NCBI GenBank assembly: GCA_015231595.1
Contig: JADGBH010000051.1
Span: forward strand, 1-32,703
From: Desulfobacterales bacterium
GTDB taxonomy: Bacteria; Desulfobacterota; Desulfobacteria; Desulfobacterales; JADGBH01
DNA: 32,703 nucleotides
Direction of reading: 5' to 3'
Of the stretch, positions 23,374 through 31,267 are shown piece after piece. The position numbers and the translations under genes were made by a program. Each line of letters opens with the position of its first letter. The first letter of the stretch is position 1. Below the pieces are notes generated by a model. It was not told the DNA's origin, did not search any database, and saw nothing but the letters and a program-made list of their open reading frames with translations.

Positions 23374-25203
23374 TTAAAACGCATTAAAAATCATCCATAA
23401 AGCTACTAAACTCATTATAAAAGAAAAAATCATTTTTAAGAGATTACTTTTCGTTTCGATTGCTACTCTTGCTCCAATTTGAGCTCCAATAATCGTAAAG
23501 ATTGCGAGAGAAAGTCCTAAACGATAATCAAAATGTCCGACTATACTATGACCTAACAAACCTGTAAAAGAAGTAATTGGAACCATTAGAGAAGATGTTC
23601 CGATAGCTATCTTCATTGGAATATTAAAAAGAACAACTAACATAGGAACTTTTAGCCATCCTCCAGCAACTCCCAATATACCGCCAATAAAACCAACAGT
23701 AAATGTTAAAGAAACAGCTAACAGCATATCTATCGTATAAACCTTTCCCATAAACTCATGTTTCCATTGCCATGGAGTATTTTTATTTTTAATTACTCTA
23801 CGATAGTTTTCTAACTTACTTGTATCCTGAAGCATAAAATAACAAGCCATAAGAAGCATAAAGGCAAACATAATAGCTAAGAACGTAACGTTAAAATGAG
23901 ATGAAAAAATACCGCCAATAAATGCTCCAATCATTGTTGGTATTTCCAATACAATCATTAATTTTAAATCCAAAAAACCGTAATTAAAATAAATAATAGA
24001 TGCGAGCAATTGTGAACATGTTATAAGAAAAAGACTTGTAGTGCTGGCTGTATGAAAATCTATGCCACATGCTAATAAAACTGGCACATACATAAAACCG
24101 CCGCCTACTCCAAGCATTGTAAAAAGTATAGTTCCTATAAGAAGAAACAGAGCTATCTTGATAATTACGCCTTTAAAAAGCTCAAAGTATGTGAGTTCTT
24201 TTATTGATTTTTGATATAAAGGAGAAACAGCCGCAACCGGTATAGAACCTTTAGTAATAACAGGGTCGTTTACAAATATATGACATTCATCACATACGCC
24301 TACAGGCTCATGAGGCATATTAGCTTTCAAACTTACAACCATTTTTTGGGAAATAGTATGACACTCTAAACAATTAGAAAATGATTGATGTGTCGCGTCA
24401 TTAGGCATTCTCTTATTAAGATTTATGGGCTCTTTAGCGGCACCTTGATTTGGAAGAGTAAACGCTACCTGAACAGCTCCAGTAAATCGAGAAAAAAAAT
24501 GAATCGCCCTTTTTATAGGAATAGCGAAACCAATACCAGTGTATGTTCCATCTGGTGCGTAAATAGCTGTGCCTATTCCAATAACTTTGCCGGAAATATC
24601 AATCAAAGGGCCTCCGCTATTACCCTGATTAATAACAGCGTCTGTTTGAATCATGCCCTCAAATGATATTCCATTAACATTTATCGTTCTATGAACATCA
24701 CTTATAATTCCCATACTAACGCTGTCTTTAAAACCAAAAGGACTTCCAACACAAATTGCTAAATCGCCTATCTGTAATTTATCAGAATCACCAAAGAAAA
24801 CAGGGTGAAAATTTTCATTCGCATCTATCTTTAATATAGCAAGATCAAGCGCTTTGTCTGAATCAATAATTCTTGCAGGTATTTTATTCTGATTATGTCC
24901 CAATAATACGTAAACCTCAAAAGAGTCTTCCACCACATGAAAATTAGTTATTGCAAAACCCTTTTCATCAACAATAATACCTGAACCAATACTTTCATAC
25001 CAAATAAAATTATTACCCAAATCTTGCGGACTTTTTTTCTGAGCTTTTACAGTTATAACAGAAGGTTTTACTCTTGATATTGCTTGATTTATGTTTTCCT
25101 GTAAATCCATCAATGCTTTATCAGGAATATCTCCAAACGCAGAGTAAGCTCCTATAAAGAGTAAAATTAAAACGAATTTCAAACTAAGTTTTAGTTTTTT
25201 CAT
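23374..25203 (-). CDS. mamEO: MamEO: HtrA-like protease, double magnetochrome and TauE transporter fusion
   Basis: 609 residues. A signal/anchor helix (5-22) is followed by an HtrA-type protease with an intact triad: His89 (TNFHVV), Asp120 (ALDLAILKI) and Ser196 (GNSGGP). Two haem-binding CxxCH motifs (278-282 CLECH, 304-308 CDECH) follow, each in a magnetochrome-like context. A TauE/SafE-type transporter of about eight helices makes up residues 330-609. In Magnetospirillum these parts are divided between MamE (protease and magnetochrome) and MamO (TauE part). A MamE-MamO fusion is known from magnetotactic Desulfobacterota. It probably combines proteolytic maturation and redox sensing with a membrane module at the magnetosome. 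Confidence 0.88.
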   Translation of the reverse strand: MKKLKLSLKFVLILLFIGAYSAFGDIPDKALMDLQENINQAISRVKPSVITVKAQKKSPQDLGNNFIWYESIGSGIIVDEKGFAITNFHVVEDSFEVYVLLGHNQNKIPARIIDSDKALDLAILKIDANENFHPVFFGDSDKLQIGDLAICVGSPFGFKDSVSMGIISDVHRTINVNGISFEGMIQTDAVINQGNSGGPLIDISGKVIGIGTAIYAPDGTYTGIGFAIPIKRAIHFFSRFTGAVQVAFTLPNQGAAKEPINLNKRMPNDATHQSFSNCLECHTISQKMVVSLKANMPHEPVGVCDECHIFVNDPVITKGSIPVAAVSPLYQKSIKELTYFELFKGVIIKIALFLLIGTILFTMLGVGGGFMYVPVLLACGIDFHTASTTSLFLITCSQLLASIIYFNYGFLDLKLMIVLEIPTMIGAFIGGIFSSHFNVTFLAIMFAFMLLMACYFMLQDTSKLENYRRVIKNKNTPWQWKHEFMGKVYTIDMLLAVSLTFTVGFIGGILGVAGGWLKVPMLVVLFNIPMKIAIGTSSLMVPITSFTGLLGHSIVGHFDYRLGLSLAIFTIIGAQIGARVAIETKSNLLKMIFSFIMSLVALWMIFNAF

Positions 25204-25215
25204 AAAAGTTCAAAA

Positions 25216-26871
25216 TTATCTCGCAGCTGTCAAAGAGCCTGATTCATACAATGAAATAGCATCATTAGCCGTTCCAACTATACCGCTGTAAATAAAAACT
25301 CCGTTTGATGAAAGATTATTAGCTGTCTGTACAGGAATATTTCCACAAATCAAAGATGTTATATTATATTGTCCGACAATGTTTGATAATGAATTTCCTC
25401 CATTCATAGAAACAGTCGCGTAAGAATTTTTATTTAAATCAACTAAAATCAAATATGGTGATTGATTTATATCTTGTGGAATAGCTGCATTTAAATCGGG
25501 CGATTCGGATGATATAGCAATAATGCCATTAACTTGCGTTGTTACAGCTACCTGTTTTACTTTATTGTCTATCACATTATTTATCTTTGAGCCTTGTTGA
25601 GTATATCCCGGAGGAGGCACGCTCATAAAAATATGCCTATTTCCACGTAATAAATCCACAACAGCACTTGACTGCTTTTCAGTAGCTTTAACAAATCCTT
25701 TCATATCAGGTGTAGGAATGCTGTTTATAGCTATAATAACATCGCCTGTTTGAAATCCAATCATAGTTGCCGGAGGACTTTCAACATCATTAACAAGTAT
25801 GCCTTTTGTAGATGGAGGAAGACCTAAAGCAGATGCATCCTCTGGTAAAAGCTCAGTTACATCCATACCAATCCAGGTTCCTTCAATAGCCATATCAGCC
25901 GGACCTAAAAAAGGGATAGTTTCTTTAGTTGCAACCTGTTGACCCATTATAACTGGTAAAGACAGAGTTTCACCATTTCTAAAAACTGTAAGCATCGCCT
26001 GTTGGCCTGATTGACTTCCTAAGATTAAATCCCGCATTTGTTTTACGTCTCTTATACGTGTTCCGCCGAATCGTTCTATAACGTCGCCAACTTTAAGACC
26101 GGCTGTTTCTGCCGGCGAATTAGGAGTAACATAACTAATAATAACTCCATCTTTATTAGGAAGTTTAAACTGCATTCTTATAACAGCGTCAATATCCTGA
26201 ATATCAGCTCCCATCCAGCTTGGCTTTTTTAGAGCAGCTGCCGCTGGAACAATATCAGCAGGTACGCTTTCGAGTTTAACGTGAAAAGATTTTTTCTTTC
26301 CGTTTCTATTAATAACAAGTTTTACAACATCACCAGCTTTTTTAGTCTTTAATGTCCGTCCTATTTGTTCATGGGATGTAATAGGCTGATGATCGAATCT
26401 TAATACAATATCGCCGGTCTTAATACCTGCTTTTTCAGATGGGGATTCAGTAATAATAGATTTAACATAAACGCCGGTTCCTACCGGTATTTTAAGTTCC
26501 CTTGCTACAGCTTCTGGAACTTCACCAATATTTATACCCAAGTACGGAGTTTGTATTTGATTTTGTTTTATAAGTTGAATTTGATCATTTCCAATTCCAG
26601 CTGGAAATGAATTATTTTGTTTTATAAGCTGTATTTGTCCATTTCCAATTCCAGTCGGAAATGAAGGCTTATTTATAAGCTGAATTTGTCCATTTTGAAC
26701 ATCGCCAACGCCAGATGGAAAAGTCTGGACATTATGAACAAAATTCATTTCAGGTTGTTCACCCGATGGGCCAAGATCGCCAATATTACCAACCAAACCA
26801 TACATAACCGCCAAAATAAGAACAAATGCCACCACAGAAATTGGTCCAAACCATATTAATCCTTTGTTCAT
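25216..26871 (-). CDS. triple-PDZ protein with C-terminal NifX-like domain
   Basis: 551 residues. An N-terminal membrane anchor (7-28) is followed by a linker with three tandem units of about 17 residues (50-104, FPxGIGNxQIQLIKQN) and three PDZ domains. PDZ1 is about 108-198, PDZ2 about 208-300 and PDZ3 about 318-402, with the usual AGIKTGDIVLRF, AGLKVGDVIERF and IGFQTGDVIIAI segments. A C-terminal domain (about 435-548) resembles the NifX/NafY cofactor-binding family (NGIIAISSESPDLNAAIP, SPYLILVDL, GNIPVQTANNL). No CxxCH haem motif, so it is not a normal MamP, although MamP/MamE PDZ domains are its closest relatives by setting. It presumably binds protein C-termini and perhaps an iron cofactor on the magnetosome face (inference). 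It lies 12 bases before mamEO. Confidence 0.75.
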   Translation of the reverse strand: MNKGLIWFGPISVVAFVLILAVMYGLVGNIGDLGPSGEQPEMNFVHNVQTFPSGVGDVQNGQIQLINKPSFPTGIGNGQIQLIKQNNSFPAGIGNDQIQLIKQNQIQTPYLGINIGEVPEAVARELKIPVGTGVYVKSIITESPSEKAGIKTGDIVLRFDHQPITSHEQIGRTLKTKKAGDVVKLVINRNGKKKSFHVKLESVPADIVPAAAALKKPSWMGADIQDIDAVIRMQFKLPNKDGVIISYVTPNSPAETAGLKVGDVIERFGGTRIRDVKQMRDLILGSQSGQQAMLTVFRNGETLSLPVIMGQQVATKETIPFLGPADMAIEGTWIGMDVTELLPEDASALGLPPSTKGILVNDVESPPATMIGFQTGDVIIAINSIPTPDMKGFVKATEKQSSAVVDLLRGNRHIFMSVPPPGYTQQGSKINNVIDNKVKQVAVTTQVNGIIAISSESPDLNAAIPQDINQSPYLILVDLNKNSYATVSMNGGNSLSNIVGQYNITSLICGNIPVQTANNLSSNGVFIYSGIVGTANDAISLYESGSLTAAR

Positions 26872-26883
26872 AATTAAATCCTC

Positions 26884-27687
26884 TTAATATATTATGTTTT
26901 GTCCTTGTATGTTATTGACAGTGCCTTGATTTTGAATAATTGGAGCTGGAAAAGCGGCGGCTGCTGCTGTCACATTTTTAGGAATCGTTAACAATAAATT
27001 ACGACTTTGTTTGTTCCTATAAATATTCATTTTAAGAGTGCTTCCAGGCTTAGAATTATTCAAAACAGTATCAAAATCATTAACAGTATCAAGTCTAACG
27101 TTGCCGATCCTTATTATTTCATCACCCTGCTTAAATCCAGCTTTATCCGCAATAGAATTAGGAATAACACTTAAAACTAAAACTCCATCTTCATTAGCCA
27201 ACCCTAAATCTTTCATTAAAATAGCTGTAACTGTTTGAAGTTTTAAACCAATCGAATCAGCAGTAATGCTATTAAATGCAGCAGCTTTAGCCATTTGCTG
27301 GTTGGCTTTTGGAGGGGCTTGAAATCCATCGGTTACTGCATGGCATAAAAGACAATTACCCCAATATTTGTGAATCATTTTTTGACTGATTGATATAGGA
27401 GGCCCGGCCATAACTTTAGAAATAGGTTGTCCAGCATCAATTGTAACATGACACATATTACAATTACCCCAATAAGGATGAGTCATTTTAGCCTTTACAC
27501 TAATTGGGGGAGCTGGAGCGGCCGCTGGTTTTGTAACCGCCGCAAATTGAAAACATCCAGCTCGAGGCACTTTATTACAATGCCATATTGTCCATGCTAA
27601 AACAAAAACAAGAAGAATAGTTATACCGGCTATCGCTGGTTTAAATTGGGACATACAAAATTCATATTCAACATTATGCTTCCTCAT
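26884..27687 (-). CDS. double magnetochrome-PDZ protein (MamE C-terminal type)
   Basis: 267 residues. A membrane anchor (about 18-36) is followed by an Ala/Pro linker and two magnetochrome motifs with CNMCH (76-80) and CLLCH (112-116), each preceded by a conserved KM(T/I)H(P/K)YWGNC. A PDZ domain follows (about 145-235, with AGFKQGDEIIRI). This order (magnetochromes before PDZ) matches the C-terminal half of MamE and not MamP, where PDZ comes first. MamE split into N- and C-terminal proteins is known in Desulfobacterota. The magnetochromes bind c-type haem and are thought to set the Fe(II)/Fe(III) balance. Its start overlaps the mamB stop (ATGA), so the two are translationally coupled. Confidence 0.82.
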   Translation of the reverse strand: MRKHNVEYEFCMSQFKPAIAGITILLVFVLAWTIWHCNKVPRAGCFQFAAVTKPAAAPAPPISVKAKMTHPYWGNCNMCHVTIDAGQPISKVMAGPPISISQKMIHKYWGNCLLCHAVTDGFQAPPKANQQMAKAAAFNSITADSIGLKLQTVTAILMKDLGLANEDGVLVLSVIPNSIADKAGFKQGDEIIRIGNVRLDTVNDFDTVLNNSKPGSTLKMNIYRNKQSRNLLLTIPKNVTAAAAAFPAPIIQNQGTVNNIQGQNIIY

Positions 27688-28571
27688 TCAGATTCACCCT
27701 TTTTTTCTGTTAATAATCTTACTTTTATAACTAATTGTCTTTCTATTGTATTGGAAAGAACTTGTTTTACTTCCCTTTTTATTATTTCTCCCTGGGAAAC
27801 AGTTATATTTGGCTCTACATAGAGATCAATCTGAAATTCGTAATATCTGCCAACCTCTCTACCAAATATATTTTTTATCCCGCTTATGCTTGTAATTTTT
27901 TCTAAAGATTTATTAACCATATCTAAAATTTCATCATCAGGAGCTTTGTCCATGAGATTTAAAACAGAATCTTTAATCATTTCGATACATATTTTTATAA
28001 TAATAACACCAACAATAATAGCGGCTAAAGGATCCATAAAATGAAATCCCATTTTAGATCCTAAAATTCCAATTAAAACAGCTATGGAAGAATACACATC
28101 AGATCTGCTTTCCCAAGCTTTTGCTACCATAGAAGGACTGTTAATCTGCGTTCCAGCACATACGCTCTGACGAAACATTAATTCATTAATTGCTATAGAA
28201 AAAAAAGCGCCCCATGCTGCTGTTAAACAAGGATTTACAATATGTTTATAAATAATTGATATAGCACCCTCATAAACAATATACACACCTATCACAAATA
28301 GAAATATATAAATCAGTATAGCAACAATATATTCAGCCTTACCATAACCATAAGGATATCTTTCGTCGGATTCATTTTCAGAAATTTTCATGCCAATAAT
28401 CATAATAATTGTAGCTAAAAGATCGGCTGATGAATGAATGGCATCGGCAATTAATCCTTTACTTCTTCCAACAACTCCCATGTATCCTTTAATGAGAATC
28501 ATAAGGATATTACCCATAATATTTACCATGCCAACGCTTTCGGCACATTTTTTACAAGCGGCGTATTTCAT
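27684..28571 (-). CDS. mamB: MamB, cation diffusion facilitator
   Basis: A 295-residue CDF protein with six helices and a C-terminal domain. MamB-like landmarks are the N-terminal CxxC (C6, C9), ADAIHSSAD with His46/Asp50, RYPYGYGKAEYI, INELMFRQSVCAGTQINSP and AWESRSDVYSS with Glu154/Asp158. The INELM(F/Y)R and NSP(S/A)(M/I) strings match Magnetospirillum MamB more closely than MamM. MamB moves iron into the vesicle and is essential for forming it. It overlaps both neighbours by four bases (ATGA on each side), in a tight operon with a 47-residue peptide upstream and the magnetochrome-PDZ gene downstream. Confidence 0.88.
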   Translation of the reverse strand: MKYAACKKCAESVGMVNIMGNILMILIKGYMGVVGRSKGLIADAIHSSADLLATIIMIIGMKISENESDERYPYGYGKAEYIVAILIYIFLFVIGVYIVYEGAISIIYKHIVNPCLTAAWGAFFSIAINELMFRQSVCAGTQINSPSMVAKAWESRSDVYSSIAVLIGILGSKMGFHFMDPLAAIIVGVIIIKICIEMIKDSVLNLMDKAPDDEILDMVNKSLEKITSISGIKNIFGREVGRYYEFQIDLYVEPNITVSQGEIIKREVKQVLSNTIERQLVIKVRLLTEKKGESE

Positions 28572-28711
28572 AATTGGCTCCTACCGCTTAAATTTTTTTT
28601 CTCTTCTTTAATTTCTTTTTCCAATTTAGAAATATTCATTATTAAAACTCCGCTACAGGCTAAAATAACTGCAGTAAGTAACCATCCTAAAAGCTTTAAA
28701 ATAAATAGCAT
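28568..28711 (-). CDS. 47-residue membrane peptide upstream of mamB
   Basis: A frame from ATG 28711 to TGA 28568 codes MLFILKLLGWLLTAVILACS, then GVLIMNISKLEKEIKEEKKN and LSGRSQL. It has one membrane helix followed by a charged helix. A good ribosome site (CAGGAGT) lies seven bases upstream. The stop overlaps the mamB start (ATGA), so translation coupling is likely. No family is recognised; the layout is that of a small transporter-associated or curvature-sensing peptide (inference). Confidence 0.6.
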   Translation of the reverse strand: MLFILKLLGWLLTAVILACSGVLIMNISKLEKEIKEEKKNLSGRSQL

Positions 28712-28732
28712 TAAAAATACTCCTGTTACATT

Positions 28733-29230
28733 TTAAAATACATAATGCCCTTTTAACATTGCAAAAATCATAATAACAAATAAAATCTGCTGAGTATGTA
28801 ATATATAAACGCCTTTTTTAACCTTGCCTGGCTGATATTTAATAAACATTAAAAACCCTCCGAAAGTAAGCCACCCCATAATAAAAAGAGCTAACATAAG
28901 CCAATTATTTGACCATATAGTTGCATAACAATGAATACACGCCACAAGAAAAGACGCAGTATTCAGCCAGATATGATAAACAAGAAGATTATCAAAATAT
29001 GACTGAACATTTTTTAAATTATAATACAGTCGAATTCTCTTAGCCGGGAAATAAACATTCGCCGCTAAAAACAAAACAATACATAAATTCCCAGAACCTG
29101 TCGCAAAATTATAATCAGAATGGATAGCGAATAAAAAACCCAATAAGCTTAAAATTCCTATAAAAATAACTTTTCTCTTTAAAGGCCCTTTTCCAAATAA
29201 TTCTAATTTATAACCGGCTTTAGAGTTCAA
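28733..29230 (-). CDS. multi-helix membrane protein with paired histidines, ferric-reductase-like
   Basis: A 165-residue protein with about five hydrophobic helices. His86 and His100 lie 14 apart in one helix (YHIWLN...CIHCYA), the H-x13-H spacing of ferric-reductase/b-type haem helices. His145 and His162 sit in the last helix region (YILHTQQ...GHYVF). These could hold haem b across the membrane, but the second pair is at non-standard spacing. No FAD or NAD domain is present. It starts with TTG (29230), 17 bases after mamQ, as the next gene in the mam operon. It may pass electrons to the magnetochromes (inference). An alternative is an unrelated small mad membrane protein. Confidence 0.6.
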   Translation of the reverse strand: MNSKAGYKLELFGKGPLKRKVIFIGILSLLGFLFAIHSDYNFATGSGNLCIVLFLAANVYFPAKRIRLYYNLKNVQSYFDNLLVYHIWLNTASFLVACIHCYATIWSNNWLMLALFIMGWLTFGGFLMFIKYQPGKVKKGVYILHTQQILFVIMIFAMLKGHYVF

Positions 29231-29247
29231 ACTTTTATCTCACTTAT

Positions 29248-30018
29248 TTAATAAACAATTGGTTTTAATTTTTTTGCATCTTCCGTTGCTTCAAAACGGT
29301 CACTACAACTGAACTTAAAGATTTTTGCAAAAATCTTGTTAGGAAACTTGTTAAGATCAGTGGTATATTTATTTACAATTTCAATGTATTTGATTCTTTC
29401 CTGAGATAAATCTTTTTCAACATCAATTAATGCAACCATTAAGCTTTGAAATGTAGCAGATAACTTCAAATCAGGATACTGCTCAGCAACTGCCATCAAA
29501 CGGGATAAATCAGGTAAAGAAGTTGCTGAAAAATTTGGTAAAGGAGCTAATGGGAGGGCTTTATTATCAGGTTGTTGTGGGACTGAGTTTTGAGCCTGTA
29601 CATTATTTAATAATTCTTTAATTTTAGGATCGTCTTTTACATCTTGTTTTAAAAGCATTGCTCTTAATGCGACTACTCCAGTAAAAACGTTCTGTTCATG
29701 GAGAGAATAATCATAAGCAGCTTTTGAAAGGTTTATTGATAAATCATGCCTACGTTGCATAAGTGCTTGAACTTTGCTTCTTGAAGCGATAACACCTTGT
29801 TCATCGGCAATAAGCAGGTTAAAATAATATATTGCTCCTATGACGATCACATGCAAAAGAATAATACTTGTATAAAGAACCCATCTGTTCCTAACAACCT
29901 CAAAAGAAGGTTTAAGCTTATTTATGTAATATTTTGGTCTTGATGCAATCTCATTAGGTTCGAGATTATATTTTTTACTATAAGCTCTTTGGATAATAGT
30001 AGTGACATTTTTACTCAC
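29248..30018 (-). CDS. mamQ: MamQ, LemA-family membrane protein
   Basis: 256 residues. A cytoplasmic N-terminus precedes one membrane helix (about 47-66, YTSIILLHVIVIGAIYYFNL). The LemA four-helix domain follows, with IADEQGVIASRSKVQALMQRR at its start and the characteristic ATFQSLMVALIDVEKDLSQERIKYIEIVNKY near its end. MamQ is needed for magnetosome membrane formation in Magnetospirillum. The start codon is GTG with AGGAGC upstream. The 165 bases upstream hold a long inverted repeat, so it may begin a sub-operon. Confidence 0.88.
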   Translation of the reverse strand: MSKNVTTIIQRAYSKKYNLEPNEIASRPKYYINKLKPSFEVVRNRWVLYTSIILLHVIVIGAIYYFNLLIADEQGVIASRSKVQALMQRRHDLSINLSKAAYDYSLHEQNVFTGVVALRAMLLKQDVKDDPKIKELLNNVQAQNSVPQQPDNKALPLAPLPNFSATSLPDLSRLMAVAEQYPDLKLSATFQSLMVALIDVEKDLSQERIKYIEIVNKYTTDLNKFPNKIFAKIFKFSCSDRFEATEDAKKLKPIVY

Positions 30019-30071
30019 TTAATCCGCTCCTTTTTCTGTGAATAATATATTCCAAAAATACAATATAGCAA

Positions 30072-30111
30072 TAAGGCTAAAACTTGTAGATTTAGTATTT
30101 TTAGCCTTAGA
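30072..30111. promoter_or_regulatory. AT-rich repeated element, copy 3, with perfect inverted repeat
   Basis: TAAGGCTAAAA (30072-30082) and TTTTAGCCTTA (30099-30109) form a perfect 11-base inverted repeat with a 16-base centre. It lies about 55-90 bases upstream of the mamQ start. The minus-strand reading is the same as copies at 4705 (plus strand) and 11672 (minus strand). TAAGGCTAA half-sites resemble the TTAGGTTAG half of DtxR-type boxes in composition, but spacing differs. Operator or attenuation hairpin are both possible. Confidence 0.45.
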
Positions 30112-30183
30112 TGTGTTTTATATTTTTTAATATATTCTATATTTGTAATATACTTAAATAAAAAGATGGGTGATTTCTAATTT

Positions 30184-30519
30184 TTAAGCAATTTTTTTAA
30201 TGCCATATCCCACACCAACTCCACCCGCCAAAATCAAAAATATTGGTATAAATCCATTAAAAAAATCTAATACAGCATAAAACTCATCATAGACGCCATA
30301 AGCACCAATGACAAGAAGTGCTCCTGCGGCAATAGCGTTAGGTTTTCTAAGTTCAGCTTTACCAAATATAGCCGAACTTAAAGCAACCAAGCCTAAAAAA
30401 ATAGTAATGGGTTGCATAACACCTTTAAAAATTTCAAAAACAATAAAGCTATTTAGATATACTAAAAAAAGGCCTATGCCGAAAATAATCTGTCCCCCAA
30501 TAATATGATTCAATCTCAT
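30184..30519 (-). CDS. tandem MamI-like membrane protein
   Basis: 111 residues with four hydrophobic helices in two similar halves. The second half (GVYDEFYAVLDFFNGFIPIFLILAGGVG) closely matches MamI at 31.3 kb (GVFDEYYYVMDVINGGLPIIMILLGLVA). The first half (LVYLNSFIVFEIFKGVMQPITIFLGLVA) keeps the same spacing. This looks like a duplication-fusion of the MamI module. MamI takes part in early magnetosome membrane formation. It lies 13 bases after mamA and is read with it. Confidence 0.7.
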   Translation of the reverse strand: MRLNHIIGGQIIFGIGLFLVYLNSFIVFEIFKGVMQPITIFLGLVALSSAIFGKAELRKPNAIAAGALLVIGAYGVYDEFYAVLDFFNGFIPIFLILAGGVGVGYGIKKIA

Positions 30520-30532
30520 TTATTACCTCTTT

Positions 30533-31267
30533 TTATTCTTCATCTTCTTGAGTTGATTCCCGTTCAATTTCCATTACTTTTGTAAAAAACTTAGCCGCTG
30601 TTTTGTGATCGTCTTTGCGTACATTTAAAAATCCTAAATGCTGATTATATCTGAGTTCATTAGGAGCCATGTCTACAGCTTTTTGCATAGATGTAATAGC
30701 TTTTTCTACTTCATTGATTCCTTCGTAGGCAACTCCTAAAAGATAATAAACTTTAGCATTATCTGGGGCTAATTTAACTAATACTTCTAAGTCTTCTACA
30801 GCCTCTTTATAATTTTTTGAATTTATTTGAAGAGTGCTTTTTCTAAAAATAGCTCCTTTGTGTTGAGGATTAAGCTTTAACACTTTATTAAGAACTGACA
30901 GAGCACTTTTTTTATTACCAGATGCGGATAATGCTATTGCAAGTTGATAGTACGCATCAGGATTAGAAGATTCTAATTTTGACCATTCTTTTAAATATTC
31001 CAGTCCTTTTTTATGCTGACCTTTATTTATATAATGAGTGCTTATATTACGATAAATTTTAACTTTATCTTTTTGAGTAATATCAAAAAGCCCATTATAC
31101 GCATCAAGTATCTTGTTTAAAAAACGACCGCAAAAAAGCAAGAAACAATGCAAGTAATAAATTGAAGATGCTCCTTCTGATGTAGAAACTTCTTTTCCAT
31201 TTCCAGCATTAATACCATTTTCTTTTTCTTCAAAACTTAAAGTTTCAAGACTTTCCTCTTTAACCAT
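30533..31267 (-). CDS. mamA: MamA, TPR protein
   Basis: 244 residues. After a polar N-terminal extension (about 70 residues), four to five tetratricopeptide repeats follow (YRNISTHYINKGQHKKGLEYL, AYYQLAIALSASGNKKSALSVL, AIFRKSTLQINSKNYKEAVEDL, VYYLLGVAYEGINEVEKAITSM, RYNQHLGFLNVRKDDHKTAAKFF). MamA coats the magnetosome surface as oligomers and recruits proteins. A longer frame to 31321 exists, but ATG 31267 has AAAGGAGGAGG nine bases upstream and overlaps the mamI stop by eight bases. The acidic tail (ESTQEDEE) is typical of a cytoplasmic protein. Confidence 0.88.
   Translation of the reverse strand: MVKEESLETLSFEEKENGINAGNGKEVSTSEGASSIYYLHCFLLFCGRFLNKILDAYNGLFDITQKDKVKIYRNISTHYINKGQHKKGLEYLKEWSKLESSNPDAYYQLAIALSASGNKKSALSVLNKVLKLNPQHKGAIFRKSTLQINSKNYKEAVEDLEVLVKLAPDNAKVYYLLGVAYEGINEVEKAITSMQKAVDMAPNELRYNQHLGFLNVRKDDHKTAAKFFTKVMEIERESTQEDEE

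Noticed and set aside
25216..26871. MamP
   Set aside because: It has PDZ domains but no CxxCH haem motif, whereas MamP has one PDZ followed by two magnetochromes; the three PDZ plus NifX-like layout is different.
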